Source: Rhabdornis inornatus
Lineage: Eukaryota > Chordata > Aves > Passeriformes > Rhabdornithidae
NCBI GenBank assembly: GCA_013397075.1
Contig: VWZS01002260.1
Coordinates: 722,678 to 786,677, forward strand
Reading direction: 5' to 3'
DNA length: 64,000 bases
Shown: one piece after another, positions 52,201 to 64,000 of the stretch
Numbering within the stretch: position 1 is the first letter of the stretch
Layout: every line of letters starts with the position of its first letter
The notes under the pieces: model-generated
Seen by the model: only the letters and a program-made list of their open reading frames with translations
Databases searched by the model: none
Told to the model about the DNA's origin: nothing
Made by a program: the position numbers and the translations under genes

Positions 52201-53440
52201 GTTTTTCCTATTGCTATTTTTGGTAATTAAACATTCCACGGTCTGGAGCCCCAAAGAAAACATCACTCTGGGTTCTGGATGTGTTCCATGATATCTTGAA
52301 ACAATCTTAAAAAATGTATGCAGCCAGTGTTATGATCCCCACTGGATCTGCAGGGACCCATTAGGATCATTAAGGGAAGCATGTGGCTGTGACAATGCAA
52401 GCAATTTAGCATTACTCACTGGAGCTGAAGCACAACGCAGTGTGAAGCCACTATTGTTCTCCTTGGTTTCTGAAGACACTCAAGTTCAAACCTACTCACA
52501 GCCTAATACACACTAAAATCAGAACCAGAGCCTGAAGCCTCTCAAGGGAAAATGATGAACAGGGGACTGAAGCTGGGGATTCCCCCCACTCCCCAGAAAA
52601 ATGACCATGAAATATTAGATTGCTAGAAGCCGTTTCATTATAAATCTCTTTTGAACTGCTTGTGTAACTGAAAAAATGGATTATCTTATATTATCTTTGT
52701 GTTTACAAAAATAAGAGCTGCTGTATACTAACAGCATGAATGCCTGCTTCTATAGCTCACTTGTATGATCTCCTTTGCTTTGCAGAAACAAATCTACTTA
52801 TAAGGTAATTGTTGCTAGACACTTCCAAATGACTGTCTGGGAAACCACCTCAGTTCTTAATGCCAAAGCCGGGACACAGTCAGTGAACGCAATGGAGTCC
52901 AGGCTAGACCCTGGAACAGCTAACACAATGAGACATAACACTTTCTTCCAGAAATGTCATTTCATTAGTTACCAAGTGAAAAAGGAATGTGAGTGCTTAA
53001 GGACACTTAGGGTAGACTAAATGCATGTGCATGTGTATATATATATGCACCTGGAACTTCTGTGCAAGTAGACACAGACACCGTCAGAAGGAGGACACTC
53101 TACTACACAGGGCACCAAGACAGATCCTGCTAGAGATAGTCTCTTTACGTCTGTGTACTTACAAAAATGGTCCAAGATACAAATAGTTCACAGTGACAAC
53201 CTCACAATAAAAAAAGAAGATCAAAACCACTAAGAGACAGTACACTTAAACCCCTACTTATTAGTATTAACAGTTATGGTGTGAGAACAACAGAGTAGAC
53301 AGAGACCTTGAGTAGTTAGTGTTTTTAAGCCACAGAGACAAAGTGGGTTTCCTAGAGACACTATAAAAAACTGCACTGTGGAAGCATTTATGGGGTAGGA
53401 CTTTCCAAGTGCACAGTGAGGTTTTACAGCTATCTCAGAC
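49300..53440. other. Gene-free stretch
   Basis: No gene or transposon recognised. Holds an interrupted A-run (about 49983-50007) and a short TA run near 53038-53047. Confidence 0.55.
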
Positions 53441-53445
53441 CTACT

Positions 53446-53532
53446 GGGCTAAATCCTGAGCCACTGAAATCAACACAGTTCCACTTAGTCTAGCAGCACT
53501 ACACCAATTTACATCATTTGAGGATCTTGCCC
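53446..53532. repeat. MITE-like palindromic ancient repeat
   Basis: Ends form an imperfect inverted repeat: GGGCTAAATCCTGA at 53446-53459 and TGAGGATCTTGCCC at 53519-53532 (11 of 14 positions pair). The inside carries CACTGAAATCAACACAGTTC and ACACCAATTTACATCATTTG. This is the layout of an old 'GGGCCAGATCCTC...GAGGATCTGGCCC' element familiar from turtle, crocodile and bird DNA. Family name not known to me. Confidence 0.48.
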
Positions 53533-54084
53533 AAAAAGTGTAATGGGACTCCTGTGGCCTCAGCTTTCACAGAACAATCTGATACTATATAACATAATCT
53601 GACAAACCCAAGAAATTTGAAATTAAGACTTCTGCTCTCTCCATATTTCACCCACTTGTGTTTAAGTGCATTGCTGCAGAGGCCTTGGTATTACACAGTC
53701 AGTGCACCAAAACAGAGCCACAAGAAAAATACTACTGCCTTCAGCATGACTCATATTTATTTCAGTGAGATCTTATTCAAGCGAAGAGTGAGTCTGGGCT
53801 AGGTTGAGTGACCACTGTGATATTAAAATATAATAGGCTTTTCACTGTCTGGTTTCAGATGATACTGTCCTCTGTGTTATGGCCCTAGAGTAGGTGCCAA
53901 GCTTTGTTTCATTGGGATTTCAAATGTAAATATTTAGATTTGGATACCAACTTCCTCTTATGTTGTAAATGACGTCCCCAAAATTCAGAACCAGAATGTT
54001 ATTCTTGGCTGACCAAAGTCAAACAGAGGGATATTCTACAATTATAGTAATTTTGAAAGAATCTAACTATCCAAGCACATTTTA

Positions 54085-54165
54085 TCAGCTGGCACAAAAC
54101 TAACATTGCTGCATTTACTTCAGTGAGCCTAAAAATCTCACCTGAGTTGAAGGATTGACCCTTAC
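54085..54165. repeat. Possible ancient amniote repeat fragment
   Basis: TTTACTTCAGTGAGCCTAAA and CACCTGAGTTGAAGGATTGA then CCC resemble another piece of old sauropsid LINE tails. Weak. Confidence 0.3.
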
Positions 54166-54169
54166 ATAT

Positions 54170-57100
54170 CTAAAATCTCTGTTAAATTACTTGGTATCAG
54201 TGACATGAAGTACTAGGCTCTGGCTGAAATTTCATGAAAGATGGATTACAGGCCATCACTGGACAGAGACCATAGGGCAAAAACATATTTCAGAAAAGAA
54301 AATTTCATGTTTCAAGTTCTCTTCACAATGAAAGGTGACCTTTGATATCATTCTTGTCTTGCTCTTTGTATAAACTCCTTTTTTTTTCAGCACAACTCAA
54401 ACACAGATGAGCACTGTCTTCATTCTTTCCTTAGCATCCCCATTTCAATATTCCAGACTTAACCATCATTTACCCCAGCAGTCCCCTACTGTGCATCTGT
54501 CCCTCAAATCTTAAATACCTGTCCTCCCAATCTGTTCTGAGGCCAAATCCAAATGAGTTTTGTGCATGTAAATTCTATTATCTACAAGCATAAATGACAG
54601 AATCTACTGCCTATGCATGCAAATGTTGGCCATCTAGATCAACCAATGTGCCATTGTGTATTAAGGGGCAAAGGTTTTTTGTACAGAAAGAGAAGCCTAT
54701 TAAGTGTACCTTTGAAACTGTGGCCCTAAACTTATGTGCAAGAAAAAGAAGCACCCCTGCCTGTAAAGAGTAGGTATTTCCAGCAAGTATTGTTTTCATG
54801 CAGCTTAAATCTCTGGATAACCTTCAGAGGTTGAGTTACCCTTGCTAACAGCTCTTCAGGATTTACCTGGCCTTTGGTAATTCTAGTGTGTATTTGCAAT
54901 CTGTCCAGTTAAAGTGTTCAGACAAAGAAACACCATCACACTAATATAGATTATCTGCAGCATTTGAAAGATTTGAAGTCATAAAAACATACAAGGAAGT
55001 TTAACAACTTGTTCACCAGGGAGACACTGGGATAGGCAAGAGAGAACTCGAAAAGCCAGATGACATTTTTGGTTTGTGATTGTTTTCATCTTTAACCAAG
55101 GCATGTTTTCTTTTAAATGCTGCAAATGGCAAATAGAATTTTTATGTCTATTTACCCACAGCCAGGTAAAATTATATGATAGACCCCCCTCTTTTTTTTC
55201 TTCTTTTTTAAATCCAGGAACATTAACTCTAGGACTGAGTACTTCTAACACACTAAGTTTTGCCCTAGGCCAATTTACCAACTATCACAATCCCCTCCTG
55301 AAGAGGTCTGAAAATGGAACATCTTATTTACTCTTCATTACAGAAATACATGGTTCATCCTCTGCATTTTCTGTGTCTGTATATGACGCCAGGGTTCGGG
55401 CTCTATCAACTCAGTTCTGTTGCCAAGCTGTACTGAAGAGCTGAATTCAGTTCAACCTTTGTCTGCGTTATCCACACATTTATATACACCACTATACAGA
55501 CTCCAGTTATTACTCAGTGTATGATCAATCCCTTAGCAATTTATGATTTATGCAGCTTGCTAGAAGAGAAGTAGGCCATGCCAGCCTTGAAAGCACTTTA
55601 GCTTAGTTGTTTTTACTCATGAAGGACATGTTGTCCTGTAATTATTCTGTCATTTCGTAAAAGGTGAAATCCTTAACAGATTCATGCTTTCTGTGCTATG
55701 TGTATGTGTGAGTTGATGTCTGAGCACATTTTACCAAGTAGGAATCATCATTCCAAATTACTTTACAAGAAGCAACATAGAGCTGGACAGCTTAAAATGT
55801 GTTAAATATCCTTAGAGTTTATATGGATGGTTGCAGGGGGAGCAGGGGAGGAGCAGGATAAGGGAGAGACAAGGAAATCATTAATATGTTCCAATTATCG
55901 CCCTGAATCACAAAATACACTACTGCATAGAAGTGTCACTTTCTGTTTTGATTCTGTTGGTAATATAATGTAATACTGTGCTTTCTTGTATCATTTAGTT
56001 TGGGCAGTATCAGCAAAATGTGCAACTTTAAAATTTATGCAAATTTTAAAGTAATATGTTCAGAGAAAAACAAAAGGAGATTCTGACATTAATCAAAGAG
56101 TGCAGGTTCTACTTGCAAGAGTTCTGTAAATATGAGCTAACTTTAAAGTTACTTGCTGAAAGGCAAAGGTTTTTCCTGCCTCAAATTAACTGTATTTTCA
56201 GTTTATTTGGAAAAGAAGCTCCAAGAATAATAACTTCCCTTTTCTACACAAAAATTTGCCATTCAGCATCAAGAAACGGCACTAAGACATTGTAATACCT
56301 CCCCTTCCTTAGGTATGTCAGAAAATTTGGAAAATTTTGATAAACTTCTAGAATGATGTATGAATTCCATTAATCATGGAAGCTCTACAATAGATTCTCC
56401 CTAAGAAGTCCTGCTGTGCCTAACAAAATGCTTATCTGATATAGTGGCAATATGAAGCTAATGAAGTGTGTAAACACAGCATACTGAACCATTTGCAGTG
56501 GAAAAAAAGGTCAAACTGGACCTCAAATGAAAACAGGGTGGAATCCAGATTATTCTGATACTTCTGGCTAGTTGGGGTCTCTTTCAAGTGGAGATTGGAG
56601 AGAAAGCAAGGCTGGAATTAGGACTCTTCAGGTTTCAGAGTAAAATTTCAGATCTATTTGTTGGAAACTGCTTGTGTGCTACTCAGCCTTTGCTGTTAAC
56701 CAGGGAATGAAGCAAAAATTGGCCAGAGAAAAATCACGTTCAGTATGACCATGAAAAGGAAATGCCATATCTCTCATGAGAAAGAATGATCTCGAAAGAC
56801 ATCCATCCTGCTCGCCCAACTACTGGGGCTCAGGCAATATCCAGACTCTTAAGATTATTATCTGAACTGCTCTCTGAACCTCTGCTTCCGCACTGTCAGC
56901 TGCAATACATGAGGGCAGTTTACAACAGAGTGTTAGTTATTCACTTTGAATTTCCCAGCTTTAGTTGGTTTAAATGAGACCCCTAATGTCACTTAAACAT
57001 AGTGTTTTTGTGTTATATTTTAATTTTGAAAGGATTATCAAGAAAATCTACCCCTTCCTTTAACTTTCTTTGAAAAACGATTAGGAGTTTTAGAAAGGAT

Positions 57101-59355
57101 CTCCAAATATCCTCACCGTGCCTGATAAGTTATCCAGAATGAAATACGTATTACTGATGAAAATTAAGAAAATGCAGAGGCAAAATATAAAGTTCTCAAT
57201 CTGAAATTACAAATAGTGTGTTACTTGGGAATAAAACATGAGCAAACATTTTAAATCATACTGAAACTTTCTTTGTGTTGGTATTTGGCTCTGTGTAGCT
57301 TTATTGATAAAATGAGCAACTTATCTTTCTTTTTATGGGGCTAACAATTACACACCACTCAAAAGAATCTGATTGCTATTAGCTGACTACAGCACTTGCA
57401 AGGAAAAAAATCCCGTTGCCTTACACAAATGTTACCAGTAAGATTTCACCTAAGAAAGGCTTTGGAGAACTGCTAATGAACCTTCTTTAGCTACTCCTTC
57501 CTAAAATATCACATTTTGTAATCTTGAGCTCCAACTAATTTTCCTGGTATTACATGTGGAAGTCACTGTGAAAACTAAACAGAGATAGGATGCAACAAAA
57601 ACCTCACTTGTAAATACGGTTCCTCAAACATAAAAATCTGGCAAAGCTCAAAGAGCAGAGCAGGAGGTAAAACAGATTTCATATGCTGCTGTCTTTAGTG
57701 CTTTTAATGTAGATTGGATAATTATGTACTTCATGTCTTCCAAACAGAGTTACTTTGGTTTAAATCTATTTGTAGAGTATCTGGCTATGTGTCTCTCCTA
57801 ATTTCGTAGAGTATTCTCTGATCTAAAGCAAGCAGTTCCAAATTAAACAAACGAGCATACCTACTGCACAAAGCAACCTACTGTGTTCCAGTGAAGCCCC
57901 TTTGAAAACTATGTCAAATCTCTGCTGACTCAGGGAGGAAAGTACCTCATTCCCTTTGCATTAGTCACCCTGCTAGAGATTAACCCTAATGAGCTTTCTT
58001 TACAGGCTTGGCTGGCACACCCAGGATTTGCATAACATACCTGTGACTTCTCAATATTTAGCCCAAAATGTGCTTGTTCAAATGCAGATAGATGTCAGCT
58101 TTTCCAGAAACCATTAACGACAGCATTACTTCAGGAGCTTATCGAGCCTAGAGTGAGGCTGGCCACAGGGTGTTTCGGCAGCTTTGGTAAGCAGCCATCA
58201 CATAGCTAAGTACTGTAAAATCAGCATGGGCCAACACTCACACAAACACCCGTGTAAACGACACATCTCACAAAAGGTCACAGCATTAAAGAAAAACAGT
58301 GTTCTCTTTTTCTTTATTTCATTATCCTCATTATCTCCCTCATTTTCTCCCTATTTCACTGATTCTTGGCAAACAGTGGGCATCTATTTGATGTGACTAG
58401 ATTGTTTGCAGACTCCGTGATGGAGTTTCAAGCTCTCTCCCAGCTGTATCCTGCCCTCATTAGGCAAACAACCATCCCTTGGCCTTTTCCTCCGACCAGC
58501 ATGAGGAAAAGCTAACAAAATTTCAGCTCACAGAGAAAACAGGAGTTGCACACCTTTGATCACTCTTGAGTTATTTTACTACAAATACAATGCCCCAGCA
58601 ATTTTTACTGAGGGAACAATACTAAACTAGTAATCCATACCTACAATACCATCAAACCATCAGAAAAAAGATCTGCCATGCAAAAAATAATGTTTGCATG
58701 CAACTTGGCTCAATTCTTTTATAAATGAAAAAAAATATATATAGCTACTATTAGTTGCATGGGCTAAAGCAAGAAGTGTGGTCTATTCTGGACCAAAGGG
58801 CTGGAAAATAATTTTCAGATCTGAAGAATTTTAAAAGAAGACAGTAACAAGCTCTTTCCCAGTTAAATGAGGGTACTGCTAGCTTGCTTACTGCAGCCAA
58901 CCTAAATTACTGCAGTATCCCATGGAGTGAAGCTGTGTCTTTAAGGTAGCCAAGGACCAAGTTGCCTTCCTCAGAAGTAAAAAAAGAAGATCACAGCTCA
59001 CAGTCTAATATACTCCACAAAGGACACAGTCTGAAACCCGTCAGTTTACTGAGCACTAGTTCATAGTCCCAATACACTCCAGCTATAGTCCAGCAATGGC
59101 AGCATAAATAGCTTGGTCTCTATTACCAAGAAATAAAGTAGCACAGCCGTGTTTCACCATGACAGACCACAAGCAACAACAATCATTCACTGTCACTCCC
59201 TAAAGTACTGGCAGCCTAAATTCAGATTTTGACCTTAAGGATTCCTAAGGTACACACCATCCTAGTAGCTAAGGGCTACATAAATGAAGCACTACAAGTT
59301 GGGCATTGGTACGCCTGGCTTTTGGACATCCAGCCACTGAAGTGGTACACAACAA
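54170..59355. other. Gene-free stretch
   Basis: No gene or recognisable transposon. The longest frame (55076-55444, 122 codons) overlaps an antisense frame and has no supporting splice or start context. Confidence 0.55.
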
Positions 59356-59359
59356 AACA

Positions 59360-59420
59360 TGTTAATGCCTCAGTTTCCTAAGCAAAGAATGAGTACTTTA
59401 GGAAGTGCTGGCAGTAATGG
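59360..59420 (+). repeat. Possible MIR/L2-like fragment
   Basis: AATGCCTCAGTTTCCTAAGC matches the sense MIR/L2 core for about 16 bases; the rest is weak. Confidence 0.22.
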
Positions 59421-62400
59421 TTTGGCACGAGGCTCTCAGGAGGAATCATCAGAACTGGCCAGGAAGATGCATGAACACAGGTTGGATCTAAGTCTCTACC
59501 TCCCTGAATGAAAGATGCTCAGGCAACTGAAAAGACCAAAAAAACGTGTCTTCAGCTGTCCTGGAGCTATGTCACAGAATTGTCTGCACCACAAGTATTT
59601 CAATGAAAACTGCAGGCCTACACTTCTGTTTTAAATGGAGTTTTATAGCAGTGCCCTTTCTTTTTACATCTAACAAGACTGGATTTGAAATGTTCCTACA
59701 AATGCCCAAATTAGTATCTCCTGTGCATGTTTCCTAACCACCAGGCCATCAGACAGCCAGCCAGCATGGGGAACAGGGGCAGGGGCTCACCATCTCTCCT
59801 GACAGTCCATCTCATCAGCAGCTCTGTGCAATTCATGAATATTTCTGAATAGTGCTCAGGGCCTGGTGACCTCAACCAGGGCAGAAGTCTGAGGAAAAAT
59901 TAAGCCTAAAATCCTCTAGGACTTTTCCAATCTCTGGACACCAAAAACACTATCTGGAAACTGAAATGTGGTGTTGTTCTGTTACTGCGTACCTATGATG
60001 ATCTTTTCATGAAGGAGAGCTAAACCAATTCTGCCAGCTCCATGAAGCAGGAATTCCCTTTCTCCCGTGTCCCACAGGCAGGCTCTGACAGAGACATTGC
60101 CAGCTGTCTCTGTTCACACAGGCCTCACTGTGAAAAAGCCAAACAACAACATGACTCTCATGCTGCACCATTTAGCTTTGGCTGAACGTGTAATCGTGTG
60201 TCTGTGGTTTTCCTGTTTGGGTGCCTAATTTAATTGGCTGAGTCCACTCCTTCAAGTGTGGAATGGACTCTGAGGGTATGAGGAATTAGCATGTTTCTGC
60301 CAGAGACATTCCACCCAGATCCCATGTTTGTTTAACATGTACAAACAGCTAAAACAAAATACTTGCTGGCCTCAGTAATAAACAGAATATAAAATAGTGT
60401 GAAATTAAGCAAGACCAGCTGGGCTTCAGGAGAAATGAAAGGAACAGTTAACTTACACTACACAATGATCTGGAATGCAGACACACTAAGATGGACTGCT
60501 ATTGATGTCTGGTTTTGATGCATTTTATATACAAAGCGCTGATTAGATCTAGCTACCAAATTATACCCTTTCATATCCATATGTCAGTAATAAACAAAAT
60601 TTAGAGGAGCAAAGCAATTGCTCTGCAAGCCAAGTTTAAAATGTTGCATCATTGGCTGTAGAAGTGTGAAGTCATCACAGAACTGATAATGATTCCATTG
60701 TCCCAGAGGCAAAGGAAAGGGAAAAAAAACAACAAAAAAGAATTCTTCTGATCTGAGGTAGGATTTGTCCAGCCCTCAGGGACTCAGGAGAATTTTAGGT
60801 TAAGCATCAGTATAGAATCCATGTAGGAGCACTTGGGCCTCCACATATATATACTGAAACCATAAACCGAGCAACTGCTTAAGCAGAGTTTTTTGGAGAA
60901 CTTTAGAAAGTTGTTCCCTATAACACAGGACAGGATAGAGGTGCTCCCTCTGATGGGATTTTTCCTCCTCAATTGGGAAACAGAGTCAGGGACTCTGTGA
61001 TACAGAAGGCATGATTCTATTTCATTGCATTATGCAATTTTGAACAAAGAAGCAGAAAAGTGACTTAAGCTGCAATTCCTGTGAAGGATGCTCTGCTACA
61101 CTGCCCAGACCACCCTTGTCTCTTTCTCTGGCTAGTCACTGTGTTCCAAACCTTTCCCACTTACCTTCCCTTGGTATTATACATGTGGCATTGTGGCTAA
61201 TTGTCCATCCAGCAAATTTTTCCTGGCAGTTGGACATTTTGGATATTTCCCAGTTTGGTATCAAATGCATTTAGGTTTCCAATATATCTTTTAAGAAAAA
61301 GAGGCTAAATGAGGAAATAAAGTCCAGCCCCTGGAAAAGCTGCATAGGAAATAAGTTTGTCAGGACTAAATCACCGAGAAAATAAAATGTCTGGGGGAAT
61401 GGATTTAGAAGTCTGTCGGACAAATTACTACTTATCTTTTATTTCATTGGCAGCTGGACTGTTTTGATCTTTCATTTTCTTTTAAAAAGAATAAATTGGG
61501 AATAGTAAACAGGATCTAGTTCTTCCTCCCCAGTGTGAACTCACTGTTGAATTGCCAAACCAACAGAATGGATTTTCTTTCAGTCACAGTGTAGGGACCT
61601 GTTTCTTACCACCTAAGGGCAAGATGCCTTAAATCATCTGTAGTGAAGCTTAAGCCCCAAGATGCAGCTTCCTGTGGAAGACCCTGTCTGTACAGTGCAG
61701 TGCCACTCTGCCTCTGAAGGCACTGGAACACCAGGTAGGTCACAGAAAATAGCAGTTTTAATTTTACTCTGGTCATCATTTTAAAACCCCATTTCCATCC
61801 ATTGCTTATTCTCCTATAGTTCTTCTGCCATAAAAGATCACTTGCCAGGTAAGCCAACATGATGGGGAACAGGCTCAAAATCTAAAAGAGTAAAGAATTT
61901 CACAGCACCACCCATGTCAGTGGCAGAACACACCACAGCATCACCAGTTTAAATATCTGAACCATTAGTTCGAATCCAGATGAGAAATGACTGTCACATG
62001 TATGTCTCTTCCCACCCTTTATTATCTTCCTTTATCCAGAAACACTTGGAATAAAGCAAAACAAACTGAATCTTCATTCTCACCCCAGGAAAACAATTTT
62101 GGGACTTTATAGCCAGCCAGGAAGCCCATTCTCTGTGGATGCAGACCCAGACTGCTCTCTCCAGACTTGAACTTGATGGACACATGAAGGCATGGTCCAG
62201 TGGCCAATAACATACACCCACTCAGGTCTTCTTGCCTAATGAGCAGGTAATACTCCGGAATACAGAACTTCATATATTGCCATTGTAAAGGTTTGAGAAG
62301 TAATTTGTAATGGGGATTGGTCACATAGTCATGGTAGAGTGGATAAATCACTAAATCATTCATTTATATAGTACAATACAGTTTCAGTAATAATACTGTA

Positions 62401-62650
62401 CATATGGTGAGGGGGCCAACTGGGGAAAAATATTCTTCAGCACCCTGCACAGTCATTCAAGAGCTCTGTTTTAACTTCTGCTATCACTTACTAAAGCTAC
62501 ACCATACATAAGCTTTCCACCTTCAGGAACCTGACTCCAACACCTTCTTTTCACCCTGCTGCCTGGAACTTAACGCTTTCAGCATCAGTTAGCATCATCC
62601 AGCAGGAGCTTTTAGGAAGTCTGCTTTTAAAGGGGCTCCAGAAGTAAGGC
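59421..62650. other. Gene-free stretch
   Basis: No gene or transposon recognised. Confidence 0.5.
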
Positions 62651-62699
62651 AGGGGATTAAGATACTTCATCCAGAGGCTGGAGCTAACTGGACAAAAGG

Positions 62700-63640
62700 A
62701 AGCAAAGACTCGGGCTGCCTATGAAGACATGTGAAAGGATTTTAAGAGGCAAATCACTGGGTGACAAATTGATAAATGAAATTTAATGCAAGCAAATGTA
62801 AAGGGAAACATATGGAAACAACAATTCTGACTATACATTTAAAAGTATGGTCTCCAAGCTCATTTCTGCACCAAGAGGAAGATCTCGATAGGTGTAGGTA
62901 ACAAACTAGCTGGATAAGTAATACAGATAATATAACAGATAACGAAAGCCTCAGCTCAAAGAACAGTTGACAGAAGAAAACAGCAAATTAAATCTTAGGA
63001 GTCACTGTGAAAGTAGAGAGCGTGACTGCATCAGTACATAAATCCACAAAGCCCTTATATCTGGTTCTGATCCCATTTCTCAAATAGATATAGAAGTAAA
63101 AAAGGCATGGACGAGAGTGGCAAGGATAACAAAAGCTGCAGAATGAGTACTGGACAGGAAACAGACAAATGTGCTGGCATGGTCTAGTATGGAAGACATG
63201 CCACGGGGGGGATATACGATAGACACCTACCAAACTGGAAGTATGCCATGGCAACAGTAACAGGAGATCCATTCACTGCTTCTTCTCATACAGGAGCTCA
63301 GAAGCAGCAAACAACATGAAGAGATCCCACACTCAAACCAGTGTATATGTACAGTCAAGCTGTGGAACACCTTGAAAAAGGATGCCACAGTGGATGCAAA
63401 GGTTTAAACAAATTCTGTGACTGGATTCTTGAGGAAAAAATTGTGAAGGTCTCCCAGGAAGGAAGACCTCTCTTCTGGCTCAGCAGTGCTAGAACAGGGT
63501 GTTTGTGTTCAGAATAGTATTTCAGAGGGTAATAGCTACCTTCTTCAACTTCTGATGATACCTGAGACAAGGAAGGGGCTAGATGAGCTTTGGGGTCTAG
63601 CATGGCTCGTCTCATATCTTTTCTTGATCATTTACCTTTC
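62700..63640 (+). mobile_element. Old CR1-type LINE, 3' ORF2 and tail
   Basis: Diverged landmarks of a CR1 (turtle/crocodile-like subfamily) occur in order on the plus strand. These are GATAAATGAAATTTAATGCA (62770), AGGAGTCACTGTG (62997), GGGGATATACGATAGACACC (63208), CACTGCTTCTTCTCATACAG (63275), CAGTCAAGCTGTGGAACACC (63353) and the 3' tail GGGGCTAGATGAGCTTTGGG with TCTAGCATGGCTCGTCTCAT (63576-63614). They correspond to the end of the reverse-transcriptase ORF2 and the short 3' UTR. Frames are broken many times, so no protein is made. Much older than the CR1 at 29130 and in the opposite orientation. The 5' border is approximate. Confidence 0.72.
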
Positions 63641-64000
63641 AGCGTGGGCCAAGTAAATTGTGTACACAGATCCTTCTCCCCTCACAGCTCTGCAGGCTGC
63701 AAAGGCTTCTATCCTCAGCAACTTGTCATTGCCTCATTGCTGGGGGTCATATCAAACCTGTTAACTAGGGCTGCTTCTTCATGCCCCTATCTGTTTTAGT
63801 GAAAACAAACCTTACTTATAGTGACAGTATTATTTAAATCAATGATTCCTTTTTGAGGAATAGAGGTTAAGGGTTCTCATCTGAACAGCTCAGTCACCAT
63901 ACAGGAGTAGGGATGCAACAATCTGGAAAGGCAGAACAGACTACAGACCTGGCTTTCCTTTCCACGTTCATTCTCCCAAAAATGAGGAGTATCAAAACTC

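Noticed and set aside
52786..52804. Possible 19-base plus-strand microexon between TTTGCTTTGCAG and GTAATT
   Set aside because: No neighbouring exons in phase; a length this short is easily chance.
55076..55444. 122-codon plus-strand frame overlapping a 100-codon minus-strand frame
   Set aside because: Opposing open frames in AT-rich DNA with no domain or start context.

Overview
This looks like AT-rich nuclear DNA from a bird. The evidence is repeats. There is a minus-strand CR1 LINE 3' end at 29130-29690 of the young avian type. There is an older plus-strand CR1 at about 62.7-63.6 kb. Three avian-style endogenous retroviral LTR remnants lie at 3817-~4800, 25988-26581 and 36280-36331. Several fragments resemble the very old L2/L3/MIR-type elements shared by amniotes. 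No rRNA, tRNA, CRISPR, operon or bacterial feature was seen. The longest open frame is 127 codons and it lies in the CR1, so nearly all open frames here are chance. Family assignments rest on remembered consensus patterns, not on a database search.

Layout. From 1 to 11 kb is the only stretch with gene-like signal, all of it on the minus strand. A three-exon chain (3258-3386, 3061-3106, 1356-1606) has splice sites at its junctions, matching phases and about 141 uninterrupted codons ending in a stop. It could be the 3' end of a gene. Further exon-like blocks at 8137-8227, 8348-8472, 8925-9146 and 10639-10782 do not join cleanly and one seems to carry a one-base frame break. The locus may therefore be a decaying gene, a real gene with sequence errors, or partly coincidence. 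I could not identify the protein. An antisense LTR (3817-~4800) sits between these blocks.

From 11 to 26 kb I see no gene, only short homopolymers. From 25.9 to 26.6 kb is a solo LTR carrying a 13-copy TCCA microsatellite. From 26.6 to 37 kb are the CR1, a few small tandem or inverted repeats (including a perfect 19-bp-stem hairpin at 34015-34058), an A/C-only low-complexity tract and old LINE/SINE tails. From 37 to 62.6 kb is gene-poor sequence with scattered ancient repeats and short tandem arrays. The last 1.4 kb is dominated by the old CR1.

Overall the window reads as intergenic or intronic bird sequence, with the 3' end of one unidentified gene or pseudogene entering from the left part. 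I found no convincing new biological system. The most useful leads are the minus-strand exon chain, the perfect hairpin and the strongly strand-biased A/C tract.
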